From Protula sp. h YS-2021 (taxonomy: Eukaryota; Annelida; Polychaeta; Sabellida; Serpulidae), in assembly GCA_949752745.1 (NCBI GenBank), contig OX457026.1, positions 69,496,591 to 69,560,590 on the forward strand: a stretch of DNA of 64,000 nt. Direction: 5' to 3'. Position 1 is the first letter of the stretch. Each line of letters starts with the position of its first letter. Shown one piece after another: positions 1 to 16,782 of this stretch. The position numbers and the translations under genes were made by a program. The notes under the pieces were generated by a model. The model saw only the letters and a list, made by a program, of their open reading frames with translations. It searched no databases and was not told where the DNA came from.

Positions 1-3000
1 TTCTTTTTTAGTGCTGGTTTGTGACATTGTTTTTGACTTGGCTATACCACTAAATAGAGTAGTCTGACTCATAATCTATATTTGGTCATCAAATAAGGAC
101 ACAGGTTATCTCAAGCCAAAACGAGCACCCACTTGACGCCATTGGATAAGAAAAAAAAATTAATGCAATATGCGTCCTTGGTTTGTTCATGAGAGGGGAT
201 TAGAATAACTGTTGATTACAGGTTGTCTCTGTTCCCTATGTACATGACATTCTTGGGATAGCTCTTACTCTGGTTTCAGTAATCTTAATATCCGTAACTT
301 CTTTTTTAAATCCCCATGGCAATTGCAGGCTCCTTATTTCTTCGAGCGACTGGAATTTTTTCACATTTTTACCCCAAAAACTGTTGACAGTATTGTGGCG
401 CATCGTTTGTGTCGCCCATCCACACCCTCCCTCTGCACTGCCGGCACCGCATGCCTCCACCCCCTCCCCCACCCCTTCTTCAGTCAACTTCGATTTACAG
501 GTGGCGGAACTCGCGTCTTTGTGAAAGTTGGTTTGACTCAAAGATATAATCTTTCCAGGCCAAGGACAGTATTTAAGAACATCCGTTTCACAAATGTGCA
601 CTTAATAAGAACATTCCACAATGGTATGTAATAGTACGAGATAGCACCCTTATGGCTGTTACGTAATGTCCGGGTTTTGTCCCATCGCTTAATTGAAAGG
701 TCAAGAAAGGGTTAATAGTAGGTACCTTCAATGGACTATTTAACTTGTAGATATAAGTATCGAACTTAACGATGTTCTGTGGGAGAAGCGTAATTACTTT
801 TAAATGTAAGGCAACGTGACATGCTTAATGGTTATGTAATAACCCTTGAACAAACAACAGACCTTAATGAATGAAGAGAACTCAAGTGTGTTCCGACCAG
901 GCATGTATTTATCGATTTCCCGGTTCGATAAAACGCCCCAATGGTAAGAATATCGTGTTTGGTAAATTCTTATTTATTCAAAGTGTGACACTCTTTAGTT
1001 TATAAAACAAATTTAACTGGAAACCATGACTGCTGCATAAGGGAAGTTTCTGAAAAGAACTGGCTTCTTGACACTCAACTATTTGCCACATCAAGCTATG
1101 TAAAAATATATTTTTGCTGACTGTGGGAGATCCACTGAGAACGCACAGCCACAGGTCAGATTACTACCTTGAAAACTGTAAAATATATCAACCAAAAAAA
1201 GAAAAACGACACAATTTTATTCACTACACATAACAAATTTTAGAGCCTCCAAAGCAAAGCAGTCTTGATTGCTTTTCTGCCATAAATCTAAGCAACAGAG
1301 TTTTAACAGTGTAACTGGATATATTTAGAAGTCATTTTATTTAATTTTGAGATTGCTAATTATAGAACACAGAAAATATTAGAAATATCATCCCAGACGA
1401 ATGGCTGTTATCCCTTTTCATTCTAAATTACGTGTTAAAACATGATACCTGTTTGGTGTTTTTCTTTTGCATCGAAAATATTACCAATGATACACTCGTT
1501 TTATGCTTGACCAGCCACGTTTTGACGGCTCTGTAATTGAAAATGCGTGATACAATCAATTGAACTGCCTCGTTTTTCTACGAAAGATAAGCTAACACCA
1601 GATATCATTTTTAGTGACAAGATAACAGTTGTTTTTGAATGCTCACAAATTGATCCCGCTGTTGTTTCGAATATGTGCAGATTTGAACCCGCTGTTGTTT
1701 TCAACACTTGCGATGACCCCAGCTCAGGTTAAACATTGACTAGTCTTTGAAGGAGCCAATCTTCCTGATAACCGAATCTTGTTTGTGTGACCTCATGAGG
1801 TTTCGCTGTTCAATTTTAGCTTATGTTTCACCCCTCTATTTTGCTGTGGCCCCATATGGGAGCTCTTTGGTGAGTCAGACGCACCCTGTTATCTGGTACA
1901 TTAATTTTTTTTTTCAGAATTTTCACCTATGCTATCAAATTTTTTTATCCACAATTTTTGAATTCGAATTTAACGTCTTATTATGTGCCAGATCTTTTAA
2001 GTTTATATCCTTGCATTTTAAGTGCCTTTTTGTGCCTTTTGGATACAGTTTCCCCTGATGCCTTGCCAAAATGCCATCAGAATAAACAGCACCGGTTAAA
2101 ATTCAAATTATAAGGTGTGGTGCAATTTTTTACTGATTTTACTCATAAATTCGAAATCGATCATTAATGTAGTTTAACCGTTGAAGCTGTTACATTTCAT
2201 TGTAATATTTTTGAGTACGGAAACAATGTTTTAAAAAAAAGTTGCCATTTCTCCGGAAATTGTTCGTCATCTGTCCCTGTAAAAAAGTTGGCAATCGAAA
2301 ACAACATCCATCACAACATCGCCACGGATGACCAAGAAATAAAAAAAAAAGACACCAACAATGAGACGGTTAACACAAAAAGAACTGGCCCCACCGTCAC
2401 ACCGTGAACGTGTAATTTACATCGATTCTGGTGAGAACTGGACAAGCAATGTCCTTCAATTCTGAAAGCTAATTTGCCTCAATCAGTCTGATAAGCAATG
2501 TTGGCAAGCTGATTGGATGAGGGGGGAATAGATTGAGAAGTAAAATTGGTATGTTTTTGAATTTGTAAAACCGATAGTGTTTGAGGTGCCGTTTTTGGGG
2601 GAGATAATTTGGTGCCACCGGGACGTTTATTTTGGTTTTAATTAAATATAATGAGTGAAGATTATTGTTTTCGGACTTTGATTGCACCTGTTGTTTCATT
2701 TTTACGCCCTTGATGCGCCCCCTTATGGTTGACCTCTGAGGTCAATTTTAATCTCAAGATTCAAGATAAATATAGTTTTTACACAATGGCAATCCTATGA
2801 GAATAGAACCTAGTTAGGTTATCATAAGATTAAGGTATGAAAAAGTCACTAGAGATGGAATGCCGATGAGGACAGTTCTTGTGATCGATGGGCTTTTATT
2901 TCGGCCAGGGAGTTGCAGAAAGCGGCGTCTAGCCAAATTCAGGCATTTGAAAAAATTTATGTTCAAAAAATATATTTAGGTCCTGTCATTTTTATTAAAA

Positions 3001-3140
3001 AAAGAAAGTATAAATCCATTCTGGAGCGTTAGATACGAAGAATTAAAGGTGAACATAGCCTAAAAAGACTTGTTGTCGACATTATAACGTGCAGTGTAGT
3101 AGGTATGTTGAAGCATACAAAGCATACAAAAATATTAGAA
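1..3140. other. AT-rich non-coding DNA, no gene recognised
   Basis: No open frame here has a recognisable domain, a coding-like composition or a convincing splice structure. The longest frames (about 100 codons) overlap each other on opposite strands near 240-630, as expected of chance frames. The stretch is AT-rich with short A and T runs. Confidence 0.6.
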
Positions 3141-3143
3141 GCA

Positions 3144-3200
3144 CTTAGTGGGAATCGAACCCATGACCACTCACCTCAAGTCAACACCTGAGCAGAGCAG
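3144..3200 (-). repeat. tRNA-like remnant (probable SINE fragment)
   Basis: On the minus strand, 3151-3162 reads GGGTTCGATTCC, a near-perfect Pol III B box / T-arm sequence. It is preceded by a GTGGTCAT-like stem and followed by GCAC. A convincing A box and a full cloverleaf are missing. This fits a decayed tRNA-derived SINE rather than a functional tRNA gene. No poly(A) tail or target duplication was identified. Confidence 0.45.
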
Positions 3201-3212
3201 GTCGAACAAGTC

Positions 3213-3400
3213 ATGTGGCGTCGCTGTAGAAAGAGGCGTCCGTCCGCAAGGCCAAACGAATCCTGGGCGTCTATGGTAAGAGGCGTCACTGGGCATCCGT
3301 CAGTACGGAATCTGACGAGTCCTGGGCGTGTAGTAAGCCCGAACGAGTCTTAGGGCGTTTCTGTTTTAAGTGGCATCCTCAGGGCGTCATCAGTTCATGA
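3213..3400. repeat. degenerate GGGCGTC-type short repeat
   Basis: A locally GC-richer stretch in which variants of GAGGCGTC / GGGCGTC / CGAGTCCTGGGCGT recur about every 20-45 bp. Spacing is irregular, so this is a decayed tandem repeat or the end of an unidentified mobile element. No open frame matches it. Confidence 0.45.
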
Positions 3401-3484
3401 CGTGGGGTTCATGGCAATTGATCAATTGATCGAGTTGACATGTAAACCTGATATTTCATAAAAATAAACAAAATTTTAAAAACC

Positions 3485-3642
3485 GTGGATTCTGTCCGGT
3501 CGGGGATTTTGTCCGTCAGGGATTTTGTGCGTCGGAGATTCTGTCCGATCGGGGATTTTGTCCGCCGGGGATTCTGTCCGCCCTGTCAAAATACCGGAGA
3601 TACTGTCCTGCGGGGATTCTGTCCAGCGGGGATTTTGTGCGG
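3485..3642 (+). repeat. minisatellite, about 16-bp unit
   Basis: About ten copies of a roughly 16-bp unit with consensus GGGGATTTTGTCCGCC. Units vary at TT/TC and at the last two bases, and one interrupting segment lies around 3584-3600. The overlapping frames on both strands (for example 3476-3697 minus, 3525-3749 plus) are translations of this repeat and not genes. Confidence 0.8.
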
Positions 3643-5894
3643 TATTCGTTAGTTGGCGAAAATGTTTTTGGTCCAAACAATATCTCACAGAACCCAACTA
3701 CCCCCTTGAAAGTGACACCCACACGCCATATCGACAGAAAAACTTTTAAATGTAATTAAACAGCATTTCTTTGAAACAAGTGTCGTTTTTGTCTCATGTG
3801 GATAGAATTTAGGTCTTAGTCGAGGGCAAGGTTTGAAAGCAATTGCTCATAAAGAAGAAAAGTGGTCAAAGCCTATTTAACATACAAAGCTTTCTTTCAC
3901 AAATGGTAAAGACTTCAGTCAAAGCTATACAGAAATTTATCTTACATTAGTATTCTGCGATGGTTATCTTGTAAAGCTTCAGGATTTAATTCTTAACTCT
4001 GTTCTTGTGTTTTGACAGTGTGTTTGAGCTCTATGGTGTATTGTTGTCGATACTATAGTACATCTTTCAAATTTTCCTTTGATCAATCTAGATATGGCTT
4101 GGGATTAGTAGATGCCAGGAAACGAAAATGTAAAAAAATATTACCCTCCAGGAAAAGTTCTTTGAAACCCTGTGCAGAAATGTTCGGCAAATTTGTGTGA
4201 TGGTGTAACATTGAATATTACGTATTGTTATTTAGGCTAAAAAGATGTTGTAAAATGTGAAGATTCCGTTGTTGCCGATGGACGTTATACAGGGCATCTT
4301 TATCATAAAATAAGATAAAAGGTTGATCGAAACGAAAAATATTGAGAAGTCAGTAGTAAAGACTTAGTGTGAACCATTTTGGATTTTGGGCTTTTTATTG
4401 CCCCCCCTCCCCCCACCATCGTTTCACTTGTGTGCCATTTGTTGACTTTGGTTCAGATTACTTTATTATGAGTGTCCATGACCCCAGAGGTTGATTAGAT
4501 CTGAGTGACCCTGAGCCTAGGTCTAGGTCATGGCTGGACTAAATTTTTAGCTTTGATACTGTCAGAGAGGTGGGTCCTGTGCGTCTTCTGCGCACGATTC
4601 CGCATGATCTGGATGATGTCGGTGTTCTTATAACCATCCCTGGAGCTGATTAGATTTTGGTAACCTTGAGAGGTCATTCAAGGCCATTCCTGGGTCTTTT
4701 AAAAATATTAAGAGATACTGTGATCCCGTTTTATTTGCATCAATATATTTAAAAAAAAGTCATAAGAAATTCACAGTTTTACTATAAATCTAAACCTCAA
4801 TACAGTGTGCAACATACAGTCTATGGAAGTACATAGTGATACAATCATGATACGCACGTAACGTACCCAAAAATTGACATTTCAGTGGTTCAACATGATT
4901 ACTTTTATTCACCAAATAAATGCTTTCGGAGTTGTGTTTTTGGTTAAGTTTCGTGTTCAGTGGTCGAAATACAAGCCACTTGTAACCACCCCGTACTTAC
5001 TGTACACGAAAATTACAGTATCCAGGAATGTTGCTGTATTGCTTATTGGAACATAAAACTACCGTTTTCTGTGTCCGTTTTTACGCATCTGTGTCCGGAG
5101 TACCTTTTATTGATGTTAAAAAAAATAGCCACACTTGTATTTTGGAAAGGGGGAAAGTAACATAGAGGGAGAAAAGTAATATGTTGAGGCAGCTATATTA
5201 CCCCCCCCCCCCCCCCAGGAACAGTAACATATATTTCTGTTTTCGAGGGGAATCGTAATAGGAATGGGGGGGGGGTGTAAATCATTACATCGGGGCATTC
5301 TTTTTTCCGGTGGACACATTTCTAGTTTGTTCTTGCTTGTTGATCTCGTCGAAGTTGTAATATATGCAGATGGATGGCAACCGCGTGGTTTTAGTAGCCT
5401 CCATCAACGAACACAGTTGTACTCATTTGTATCTATGGCATTCATAATTCTGCTCTGCCTGCGGCTATTTAACAACCCACTCACTTATGCAACCATTAGT
5501 GGCATTAATAACAAATGGTTAAAAAACTGTGTTTTCAGTTTATTGTAGCGTTGTTTAACTAACGATGCGCCACGCAGAACTGTGATTTTTATATGACTTT
5601 GCCATCAGCATGTCATTGATATGCGAATGTTTTATTCATCATTTTTTAGTCTCATAGAAGACCTAACGCTTGAGGAAGATCAAAGTTGCCTGATTAAAGA
5701 TGGCTGATTGGTCAGACGGAAAAAAATAGGGGAAATTCCGATAGACAGCAGGGTGACCCAATTAAAAAAAAAGAATAAATTTACGACTTATGTAATGGTC
5801 TGTATGGTTTTCATGATACAGATGCCACATGTCCAATGTTTTGAAACGTATCATGACCCAGATAATGTTATCCCTTACTTCACATCATATGTAG
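3643..5894. other. non-coding DNA with C and G homopolymers
   Basis: No gene is supported. The notable features are a C run at about 5202-5217, a G run at about 5265-5275, and loose TGACC/GGTCA inverted motifs around 4480-4700 that recall a very old copy of the dispersed repeat family annotated further on. Confidence 0.5.
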
Positions 5895-6620
5895 GTTTCT
5901 CTAACGGTTTTCGGGATAATGATCAACTTCCGGTACTGGATCTTGACTCAAACAGAAAACGCCGTGGTCACAGAGGCACCTAGGTGTAATGAGGTTCAGT
6001 CCTAAAGGGTAAAAAATAAGCTCTGAACAACTCTAACAGTTTTCGAAATAATGGTCCATCTTTGGTTTCCGATCTTGACCTTGGCGGAGAGGTCAAGGTG
6101 ATCACCCTCTTATGTAACCTTTTGACCTGAAGGATTGAAAATGAGCTAAAAATTTCTACTTTCTCGATAAGCATCGACTCCGTTTTTAGGTTTAACCTTA
6201 AAATAGGGATGGTCAAGGACAATGCTAAGGTCATAAAAGAACTTGGGTCTTTTATGCTAAAATAGCTCTACCCTAAGGGTTATCGGTAGACAGATGTCAT
6301 GTGAGCTTGACCCTCAAGGTCAAGATATAGGTCATGAGGTTACCCTCTACTTTAACCCGTGTATATGTTCAAAAACTGATTTGAACCCTATTCTTTGTCG
6401 TGTTCGTAATAAATCGTCTTTTGGAAAATATATTTTGACATTACTTTGATTTGACCTTTTGAGTCAAGGTCAAAAGATTGTACAGTTACTTCGAAACCTT
6501 TCTGTTCTGCCAAACATGAAGCTCCTACGAAAAATACTCATATCAGAGTTTTCTGTAAGCCATTTTTAGTCAAAAAAGCGGTTGAACTCAATCTGATCTT
6601 GACCTCAAAGTCAAGGTTGC
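5895..6620 (-). repeat. old, diverged copy of the 139-bp repeat family
   Basis: From about 5900 the sequence runs through motifs in the same order as the younger arrays: TTTTCGGGATAATGATCAACTTCCGG, a GACCTTG-type palindrome, CACCTAGG, and a TCGAAAATGAGC-like block. It then repeats a diverged monomer (6036-6150). Later segments keep only paired TTGACC / GGTCAA motifs. Ends are not recognisable. The orientation matches the arrays that lie on the minus strand elsewhere in the window. Confidence 0.6.
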
Positions 6621-9600
6621 TTGTTTTAGATTTCATTTCCTCACTAGCTGGAAACTATCCAATCGAAAAAATATAGAAAAAGAAATTACTTTCCGAATAA
6701 CTACCAGAGTAACTGTCAAAGTGTACATATACCGATGCATACATTTTAAAGGCAGCCTGATGCCACAACGAAACACAATAAAGAAAAACGTTTTTTTTTT
6801 TTTTTCGTTCGGAGAAAGATTTAAAATTTTTACTTTGGGCAACAACGGATGTCACTTAGGCAATATACACATCATTAAAGCTGTTCTTTTTTTTTCATGA
6901 TTTAAATTGTTTTATCTATACCAGTATCACTTTTATGGTCTCAAATGTACGAGTGTCGAGGTCAATTAGTCTGGGTTTGAGTCAGTTTAAGTCTTAATAT
7001 ATAGGTTATTCAGTGCAAGTATTTACAGGTTTTAACCGCACATACACTTGTGAATATTTTATTGCATTTTAGACAGTAATCACTTATTCTATTTATGGAT
7101 TAACATGTCAGTTTTATAACCCGTTCTGTTATTTCTTCGCCAAATGCGACGGATTGATAAAGATCACAACCACAGCCTAATGAATAGCCACCTTATTGCT
7201 TTAGTAAGTGTTCCACTAAAACAATTAACTTACTAGGGATCATGGAAGTCAACTGTTGATATTGTTTTTAAAAGGCTTATATTTTCATTTGATTATACAA
7301 GCTGGAAAAAAATCAAAGATATATCAGTTCACTTGTAGATGCGGTGTTGAATATCACAGGAAAGTTGTTACTAAGCAAGAGCCTATTAGTTTTACCGCTG
7401 CGTTTTGTTCTGCCTACGCACACTTTGTTACAGAAAGCTTTCGCAATTTTTACACAATTTATAGGCATTGTTTACAGTTTCACAGGTGTCTACTCAGCTG
7501 TTTATGCGCTACCCACTTATTCGCTTCTTTGTATGTTCTTTCACCTTACTTCCTCCCAGACGTTCGGCCTTGACCTCTTCTGCACAAGTGGTCCAGGTCT
7601 TGCCTGTTGTTGTGGAATCCAAGGAATTCTGTAATTTTGAAGCTCAGCATCTGTTCCGATATACTATTTACTGTGACATCCTTCCCCTCCCCTCCCCCAC
7701 TTCCTCGGAAAAACCAGGTTTTTTGGAAATAGTGGCAAAGATGCTGTTGGCCACCTTATCTTTTTCAAAAATGTATTTTAATCTGTGAATTAAAAAGCCG
7801 CAAGCTATAACCCCCCCCCCCCCGGAACTGATATTATTCCAATGGAGGGGGAGCGGGGAGGAAGATGGAGCTGTCTTCATGCTCATTTAGGATTGTTCCC
7901 TTAATACACGTATATAGTATTCTTCCCGTCAAGAGCCAACTTGAATTTGGCGTTGCGGGCTGCCCAGCAATTCTTTTTAAAGTCACGTGGCATTTTGTTA
8001 TTCCATGGAAAAGCGAGTTATTGAATCAAATAACTTAGCTCTGATCCAGTCACTTCTAATCCACATAACATCTTATGCATGATTACGCTTGTGGAATTTT
8101 GCCAAATAAGAGACCCTAGCTAGTTAAACGCACCATGAATCGGCGTCCAGTAAACACAAACTACTCAGTAGCCTGAATCGCGCTTTTGTGGTATAAAAAT
8201 TAAGGGGGAGATAAGGTATCTTTCGCAGATGCTTCCTTGTGAAAAGTGCCCTGGAGCAGCAAAGCTACCTAGCGAACGATGTTCTTTTACATCAGTATGG
8301 AGAAATATTCACAGATTATGATTTGGGTTTGTATCCCCATGACGGGGTTCTGGATCCGTCTGTGTAGGACATTGTATTGGTCTGAGAGGGGGGTATCAAA
8401 AGGCAAACAGGTGGGTGCAATGTGACGAGGCAATCCGTCTCGAAAGGGACACTTTGGTCTGGTAAGACCCTGAAACGATCGAATGGCGTCAGGTTTTATG
8501 AAATTCGCTGTCTTTAATATGGTAGAGGTATCCTTATCAGTCTTCTCAAGTTCCAACATCGGAATGTTGAGGAAACTACCATTTTTATATACCCGTTTCA
8601 TTTAATAATCCTACGCGAAAATTTTGCAAACATGTAGTATTTAGTATCGCATTATAGTGCCTTTGGAATTGCAAGGAACTTCCTTTATTCCAGTGGCTTG
8701 TGTTACTTTATATAGAAACTTTTTTTCCTTTATACTATATCTCTTAATAGTTTTTAGTGTAACTTGCTTGGGCAGATAAATGCTTGAAATGTATTATGTT
8801 CACAACCAGTTATGGCAGTCTCATTATTATACGTACGTTTTTGCACTTAAGTCTGACTCAAGACATTTAACAAAATTACACTAATAAACTTCTCAAACCC
8901 ATTTCACGGCGTAAGAGTTTATGTGTGTACACAGCTATTATTTAACTGTAGATATCAATGCATGCATAGTCACCAACAAAGATACAAGTGTCAATCAAAT
9001 TTTCTTTGGTGTGGTGAATTCAAGGGACCGCATTTACATACAGCTTTTCTTTCTTTGTTGATATTTTTATTTATCTAGTGAGTACTTTGGCCCTAAAAAT
9101 GTTCTTTGTTGAAAGGTCGCGTGTTGAGTCTTGTTTAGATCTAAAATATGCCTCGTTTGGTTCTTTGTTACTGTTTTTCCCCTAAACAAATCATCAGCTG
9201 TTTCGTTACAAATATGGCACATCCGACAGATGGCTCTTAACCTACAATGTGTGGTTCTTTCTTATTTTGGTGTTACGTCATTGAAATTCAAATTAAAAGA
9301 AGGATATTGTGATTTTTTTTGTCTGCTTTATGTTGTCTATCTTAACGACGCCGCGGTTGTATAGGTGAACTCAAAAACATCTCTTTGTTCTTAAAAAAGT
9401 GCATTGAACCAACTGTCGTAGAACATCGCGTGGGAGCTGGTGATGAACTGAACGTAAATGCCAGATGCGTACGAACTTGTGTTCATTCCTTGTCACAAAA
9501 GGACTTTGTTATCATAGCGTCTATCTGAAAAAAAAAACAGTGATCAACACACAACTGAAATGCCATATTTTCATGACTCATTTTTTTTGGCACATTCTTA

Positions 9601-9770
9601 CTTTGAGTAATTTTGGCCCACAAGTTCCTTTTGTAGAATTTGGGGGTGGGGATCGAGCCAATGCCAAATTATGACTGCAGAAGTTATCACCCCCAGTCTG
9701 CTGGTAACCATATTGCTGATGCACCTGCTGTAACTCAAGTACAGTTGTTTCTGTCCGTCAATTGTCCAGT
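6621..9770. other. non-coding DNA, no gene recognised
   Basis: Frames of up to about 106 codons near 7256-7788 overlap in several phases, and an isolated 104-codon minus-strand frame lies at 8287-8601. None shows a family motif. C-rich runs occur at 7680-7700 and 7810-7822. Nothing else stands out. Confidence 0.55.
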
Positions 9771-9779
9771 TTAACAACT

Positions 9780-10200
9780 ATACGGATAATGCTCGAAAAT
9801 GATAGAACTGATCTTGACCAACCGAGTGTTCTGTTTTAAAAGTACAGCATGAATCTGCCAACAAGACCGTACACTACACCGAAGTTACCATTAAACATTG
9901 CGACGTGGCACAACGATGAATAAACGTCGCATCTGACGTAAGATCAACGTCGGATTTTGGTTGATTATGGAAGTCGAAATAACTTTACCTGCCGACGTTT
10001 GGTAGAATCATTGATGCAAAAAGACTGCAAATGGTAAACATTGTCTATCCAACATTTATTGAGCGATGCATCAAAGACGTTGATTAGATGTTGATTTTTG
10101 GTCAGTACCAATCGCATATTACAACCAGGTTCAATGTTAGAGTTTGGCCGGGTTGGAGTCACAACCTCAAGTCGATGTTAAATCAATATCAGAATGTTTA
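9780..10200. repeat. dispersed repeat with reiterated ACGTTG/AACGTC motifs
   Basis: The interval contains many scattered, inverted and direct copies of hexamer-like motifs AACGTC, GACGTT and CAACATT, plus a GGATTTTGGTTGA segment. A similar arrangement recurs at 49360-49795. This looks like the end region of a DNA transposon family. No transposase frame is visible and the limits are approximate. Confidence 0.45.
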
Positions 10201-10828
10201 CAGGGTAAAGCTGGAAATGACAGAACTCAGTATAAGCTCTTTTCTTGTTTCTGCCATGTGCAAAGGAAGGTTGCAAAACTCACCGAATGGTGAATCCGCC
10301 TGCTCCTTGTACGCCGAATTTGTGACTTCACCATCAAAAGATTTCAGTGGCGTATAGTACTCCAAGACCTAAAATACTGCATACCGGATGTAATGGCAGA
10401 AGCGATCATTACAAAATAATTTGCAATTTTTCAAAACTGCAACAAAGGGCTTAGCACAGAGCTTAATGCCTGATTTGTTAGTCGTGGTAATTCAAATGAA
10501 AATTCATGCAGATGCATGTGCCACCGTAATACAACATGCTCAGGGTGTGTTTGGGTCTTTTCTATCGCCAAAAAATGTCAGCTTTTTTTTTTTGCTGAGA
10601 CACTTCACATGCAAAATTCGCATATGGTGTAACAAAAAGCACTTTGATCTCTGGATTTCAATTTATCCAAACTGGTTTCATGTTTTGTTCGAGTGCAAAA
10701 TTTACGATATCACTAGGTACGGAACAGACGGCAAAATTTGCATATAGTCTGCTCAGACTCCGAGGTTTTCTCTGTATTTCCGGTAAAATTAAGTTGCATA
10801 TTCCAAAAGCATCCAAGTGGTTTTTTAG

Positions 10829-11596
<768 letters not shown>

Positions 11597-13300
11597 TTGT
11601 TTCAACCTTTAGGAAACTAAATGATTAACTTGTGGTGGTAACTTTACGTTATCGCTGTTCTTGCACTTCCTGGGCACAGAATCACCGAAACGCGTGTGAA
11701 AACAATGTCCTTTTGCATGGGCCAGTCATCTCTTACGATCTCGCATTCACAAAGTAATATCGGGTTCTCCTGCCCGACCCCCTCCCCCCCTCCGGCGAGG
11801 CAAATTGTCTGTCGGTCAGCATTTCACTAATCCGGACATTCATACAGATGTAGCCAAAAGATAGTAAGCAATAGTTTTGAAACGAACACACCCATTGTAT
11901 TTTCTGACAGTTTAAAAGCAGTCAGAGCAAGTATAAGATAGTAATTGTATACCAGTAATTGGTAATGCGAACTAATTGGATGTTTGTAGTGGGCATGAAA
12001 ATAGTAACGTTCGCGAATAATGATAGGAGTGTCAGTTTTGAAGATCAGGTGCACTTATGCATTTGAGAAGCTAACCCAGACGGGGGGAAATGCAAAGGCA
12101 AAGTCGATTGCCCTAGCGTGACCTGACCATGGGGAAAAGTGCCCAGCATGGTCGTATAAACAAGAACGTGCCCCTACGATCTATACAGTGGACAATTCTT
12201 GCAACACCACCCACACTTCGGCTATCAGTACAAAATCCACACTGGAAAGGTTCGTGTTTATAGTAATTTTAAAATATGTGAGTCTGAGATGAAGAAGATC
12301 TGAATCATCTGTAGTTTTGTTCAGATTACATGTGCTGCATTTTGAGGCTCTTGGCTGGGCAGGACACAGGGGAAAGACTGTATCCTATTTGGATTTGTAT
12401 CTTGGTCTAGGAAATTTTTGGTCTAAAAAATATTTGGCTTATCTGTGAATATACATGGTGAGTGTATATGTGCCAGTACCTCTTTCTGTTTATATTATTC
12501 TTAATATATTACAATCTGTAGTAATGTGTTAATTTTAATAATTCAGTAACACTTCTCGGCCAGTTTTTTGTGTTTGATCCGCAGTTTCGTTTATGTGTTT
12601 TAATGTGTGTTTCTCCCAGCTATAATATCCTTCTTTATTCTTGAAATATATTCAGTCAGCTTCATGGATTTAGAATTCCTTATCTTCAGCTTTCACTTTG
12701 ATTAGCCCTGGGCAGTCAATTTCCAATTTGTTCCCCCAGTTTATCAGCTTATTTCATTCTATATATTATAGCCTGAGATTTTTCGGATTCCTCAAAGTTT
12801 TCTTAGAAGCGCATCCGAAAAGGACCTCCATCCGAAAAGCAAAAATCTCATCGACATTTTGCGCTCCCTCTAATAGGAATAGTACAAAATTGTAAAAAGC
12901 AGAGAGATCGCAGAGTTATACTAAATTTTCCGCTGCAAATACCCACCTAAGGCATGTGTGGGGTAGCTTCCCCCACACCAACCTGTAGTACGGCCTGGTG
13001 CATTTTGTTATCGTGATTAATTTAGCTGTGCTATTTTGTTTATGAGTAAACTCTCGTTGAGTATAATTAATCAGTTACGTGACCCGCCAGTTACCCCCAT
13101 AATTCGAATTCGTTATCTAAATGTGCATAAAATAATGCTATTTAACCAACGTTGGCAATTTAATGTTACACAGACGAAGAAGATTTGGACCTGTGGCGTA
13201 ATTGAAACTAATTACCAGTAACTGCAGCAAGTGATGTGGTCTGTGCGAGCGCAGTCTGAGTGACGACTACAACCAGCGTCAAAGAATGCTGAGAAGGAGG
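11597..13300. other. non-coding DNA, no gene recognised
   Basis: AT-rich sequence with a C-rich patch near 11780-11795. No domain-bearing frame, tRNA or repeat array was recognised. Confidence 0.5.
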
Positions 13301-13310
13301 TCACGGAGGT

Positions 13311-15540
<2,230 letters not shown>

Positions 15541-16502
15541 TTTATTGCTTTCGTACGATTCGGAAAGGTGTTTTCGCATGTTTCATTTTTTCACCAAAAC
15601 CTTGTCACGCGAACTGCCCTGAGACGGCTAGGGCTAGGACGACCAAATTTGGCAGAGACATAATGTAGGATGTTTATTTGGTCCAGCTCAATTTTTTAGA
15701 AATTCATTAATATTTAATGTCTAAAAATGGACATTGAAATGTTGGCACTTTCGCCCTTTATAAGCAAGCAAACGCTTTGATATAAACTGGCATGATATCA
15801 GCCTCGGTGTATTGATCGCCAAACTGTTCGCAATGAGAGCCATCACAGTATGCGTGTGCAGGTGCTGCAGCGTTTGGGTTTTCCCCAATTGCTATAGAGT
15901 GATGAAATTTGGCTCACTAAAGTTTAGACGCCGTAAAATCCGCATTGTTTAAAAATGACCTTAGAGAGCGAATGACATCCTTGACCATGGTCAATGTCAA
16001 AAACCGGAAGTGGACCATTATCTCCAAAATGGTTTCAGATAGTGCGATTTTGAGCTTATTTTCGATCCTTTGGACATCAAACGGTTAGCAGTAGAGCGAT
16101 TTTGGGCTATTTTCGGTCGTTTGGGCCTAAAAGACCGTATGTAAGAGGTACCTCGGTGACCATGACCTCCTCGGCCATGGTCAAAGAAAAAACCGGAAGA
16201 TGACCATTATCTCGAAAACGGTTAGAGATAGATCGATTTTGAGCTTATGTTCGACCGTTTGGGCCTAAAACACTATATGTAAGAGATACCTCGGTGACCT
16301 TGACCTCCTCGACCAAGGTCAAAGCAAAAAAACATAAATTGACCATTTTCTCGAAAACAGTTAGAGATAGAGTGATTTTAAACTTATTTTCGATTCTTTG
16401 GGCCTAAAAGACGATATGTAAGAGATGAATTAAGAGTTCAGAATCGTATTTTTTTATGGCCCCAAGTGTAATTTTCGCTCCTCGGTAGCGAAAACGGTCT
16501 AG
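15541..16502 (+). mobile_element. Helitron/Helentron-like element, second subtype
   Basis: The 5' end resembles that at 33525 (TTTATTGCTTTCGTACGA here, TTCATTGTTTTCGTACGA there). Both share a CTGAGACGGCTAGGGCTA block and an AAATTTGGCAGAGACATAATG block. The centre holds diverged 139-bp monomers (16010-16430). The 3' end is TTTTCGCT...AGCGAAAA (16474-16495), a hairpin, then CGGTCTAG ending at 16502 and followed by TTT. No coding capacity is evident. Confidence 0.65.
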
Positions 16503-16639
16503 TTTCTACCAAAGATTCATCAATTTAACTCAAACTTTAAAACTTTCACCCACCCTGTCTCCGCATCAACTTGTGAAAATATCGAAATGTCTTCCCAGTC
16601 TCCTTTTTTGTGTCATTCTCCCCACCCTAGCCACTCATC

Positions 16640-16684
16640 CCCCCCTCCCCCCCCCCCCCCAACCACACACACATACACACGCAC

Positions 16685-16776
<92 letters not shown>

Positions 16777-16782
16777 GCTCTC
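16640..16782 (+). repeat. C-rich tract and (TC)n microsatellite
   Basis: A C-rich run (about 16640-16660) and a short CA-rich stretch precede about 45 TC units. The 144-codon frame crossing it (16573-17007) is dominated by SLSLSL and is not a gene. Confidence 0.95.

Noticed and set aside
236..631. Overlapping 121- and 102-codon frames on opposite strands
   Set aside because: No motif, mutual overlap and no splice context; typical chance frames.
3144..3200. Functional tRNA gene
   Set aside because: Only a B box is clear; no acceptor stem or A box, so it is kept as a SINE-like remnant.
3485..3642. Regular short repeats considered as a CRISPR array
   Set aside because: Units are contiguous with no spacers, and the context is eukaryotic; it is a minisatellite.
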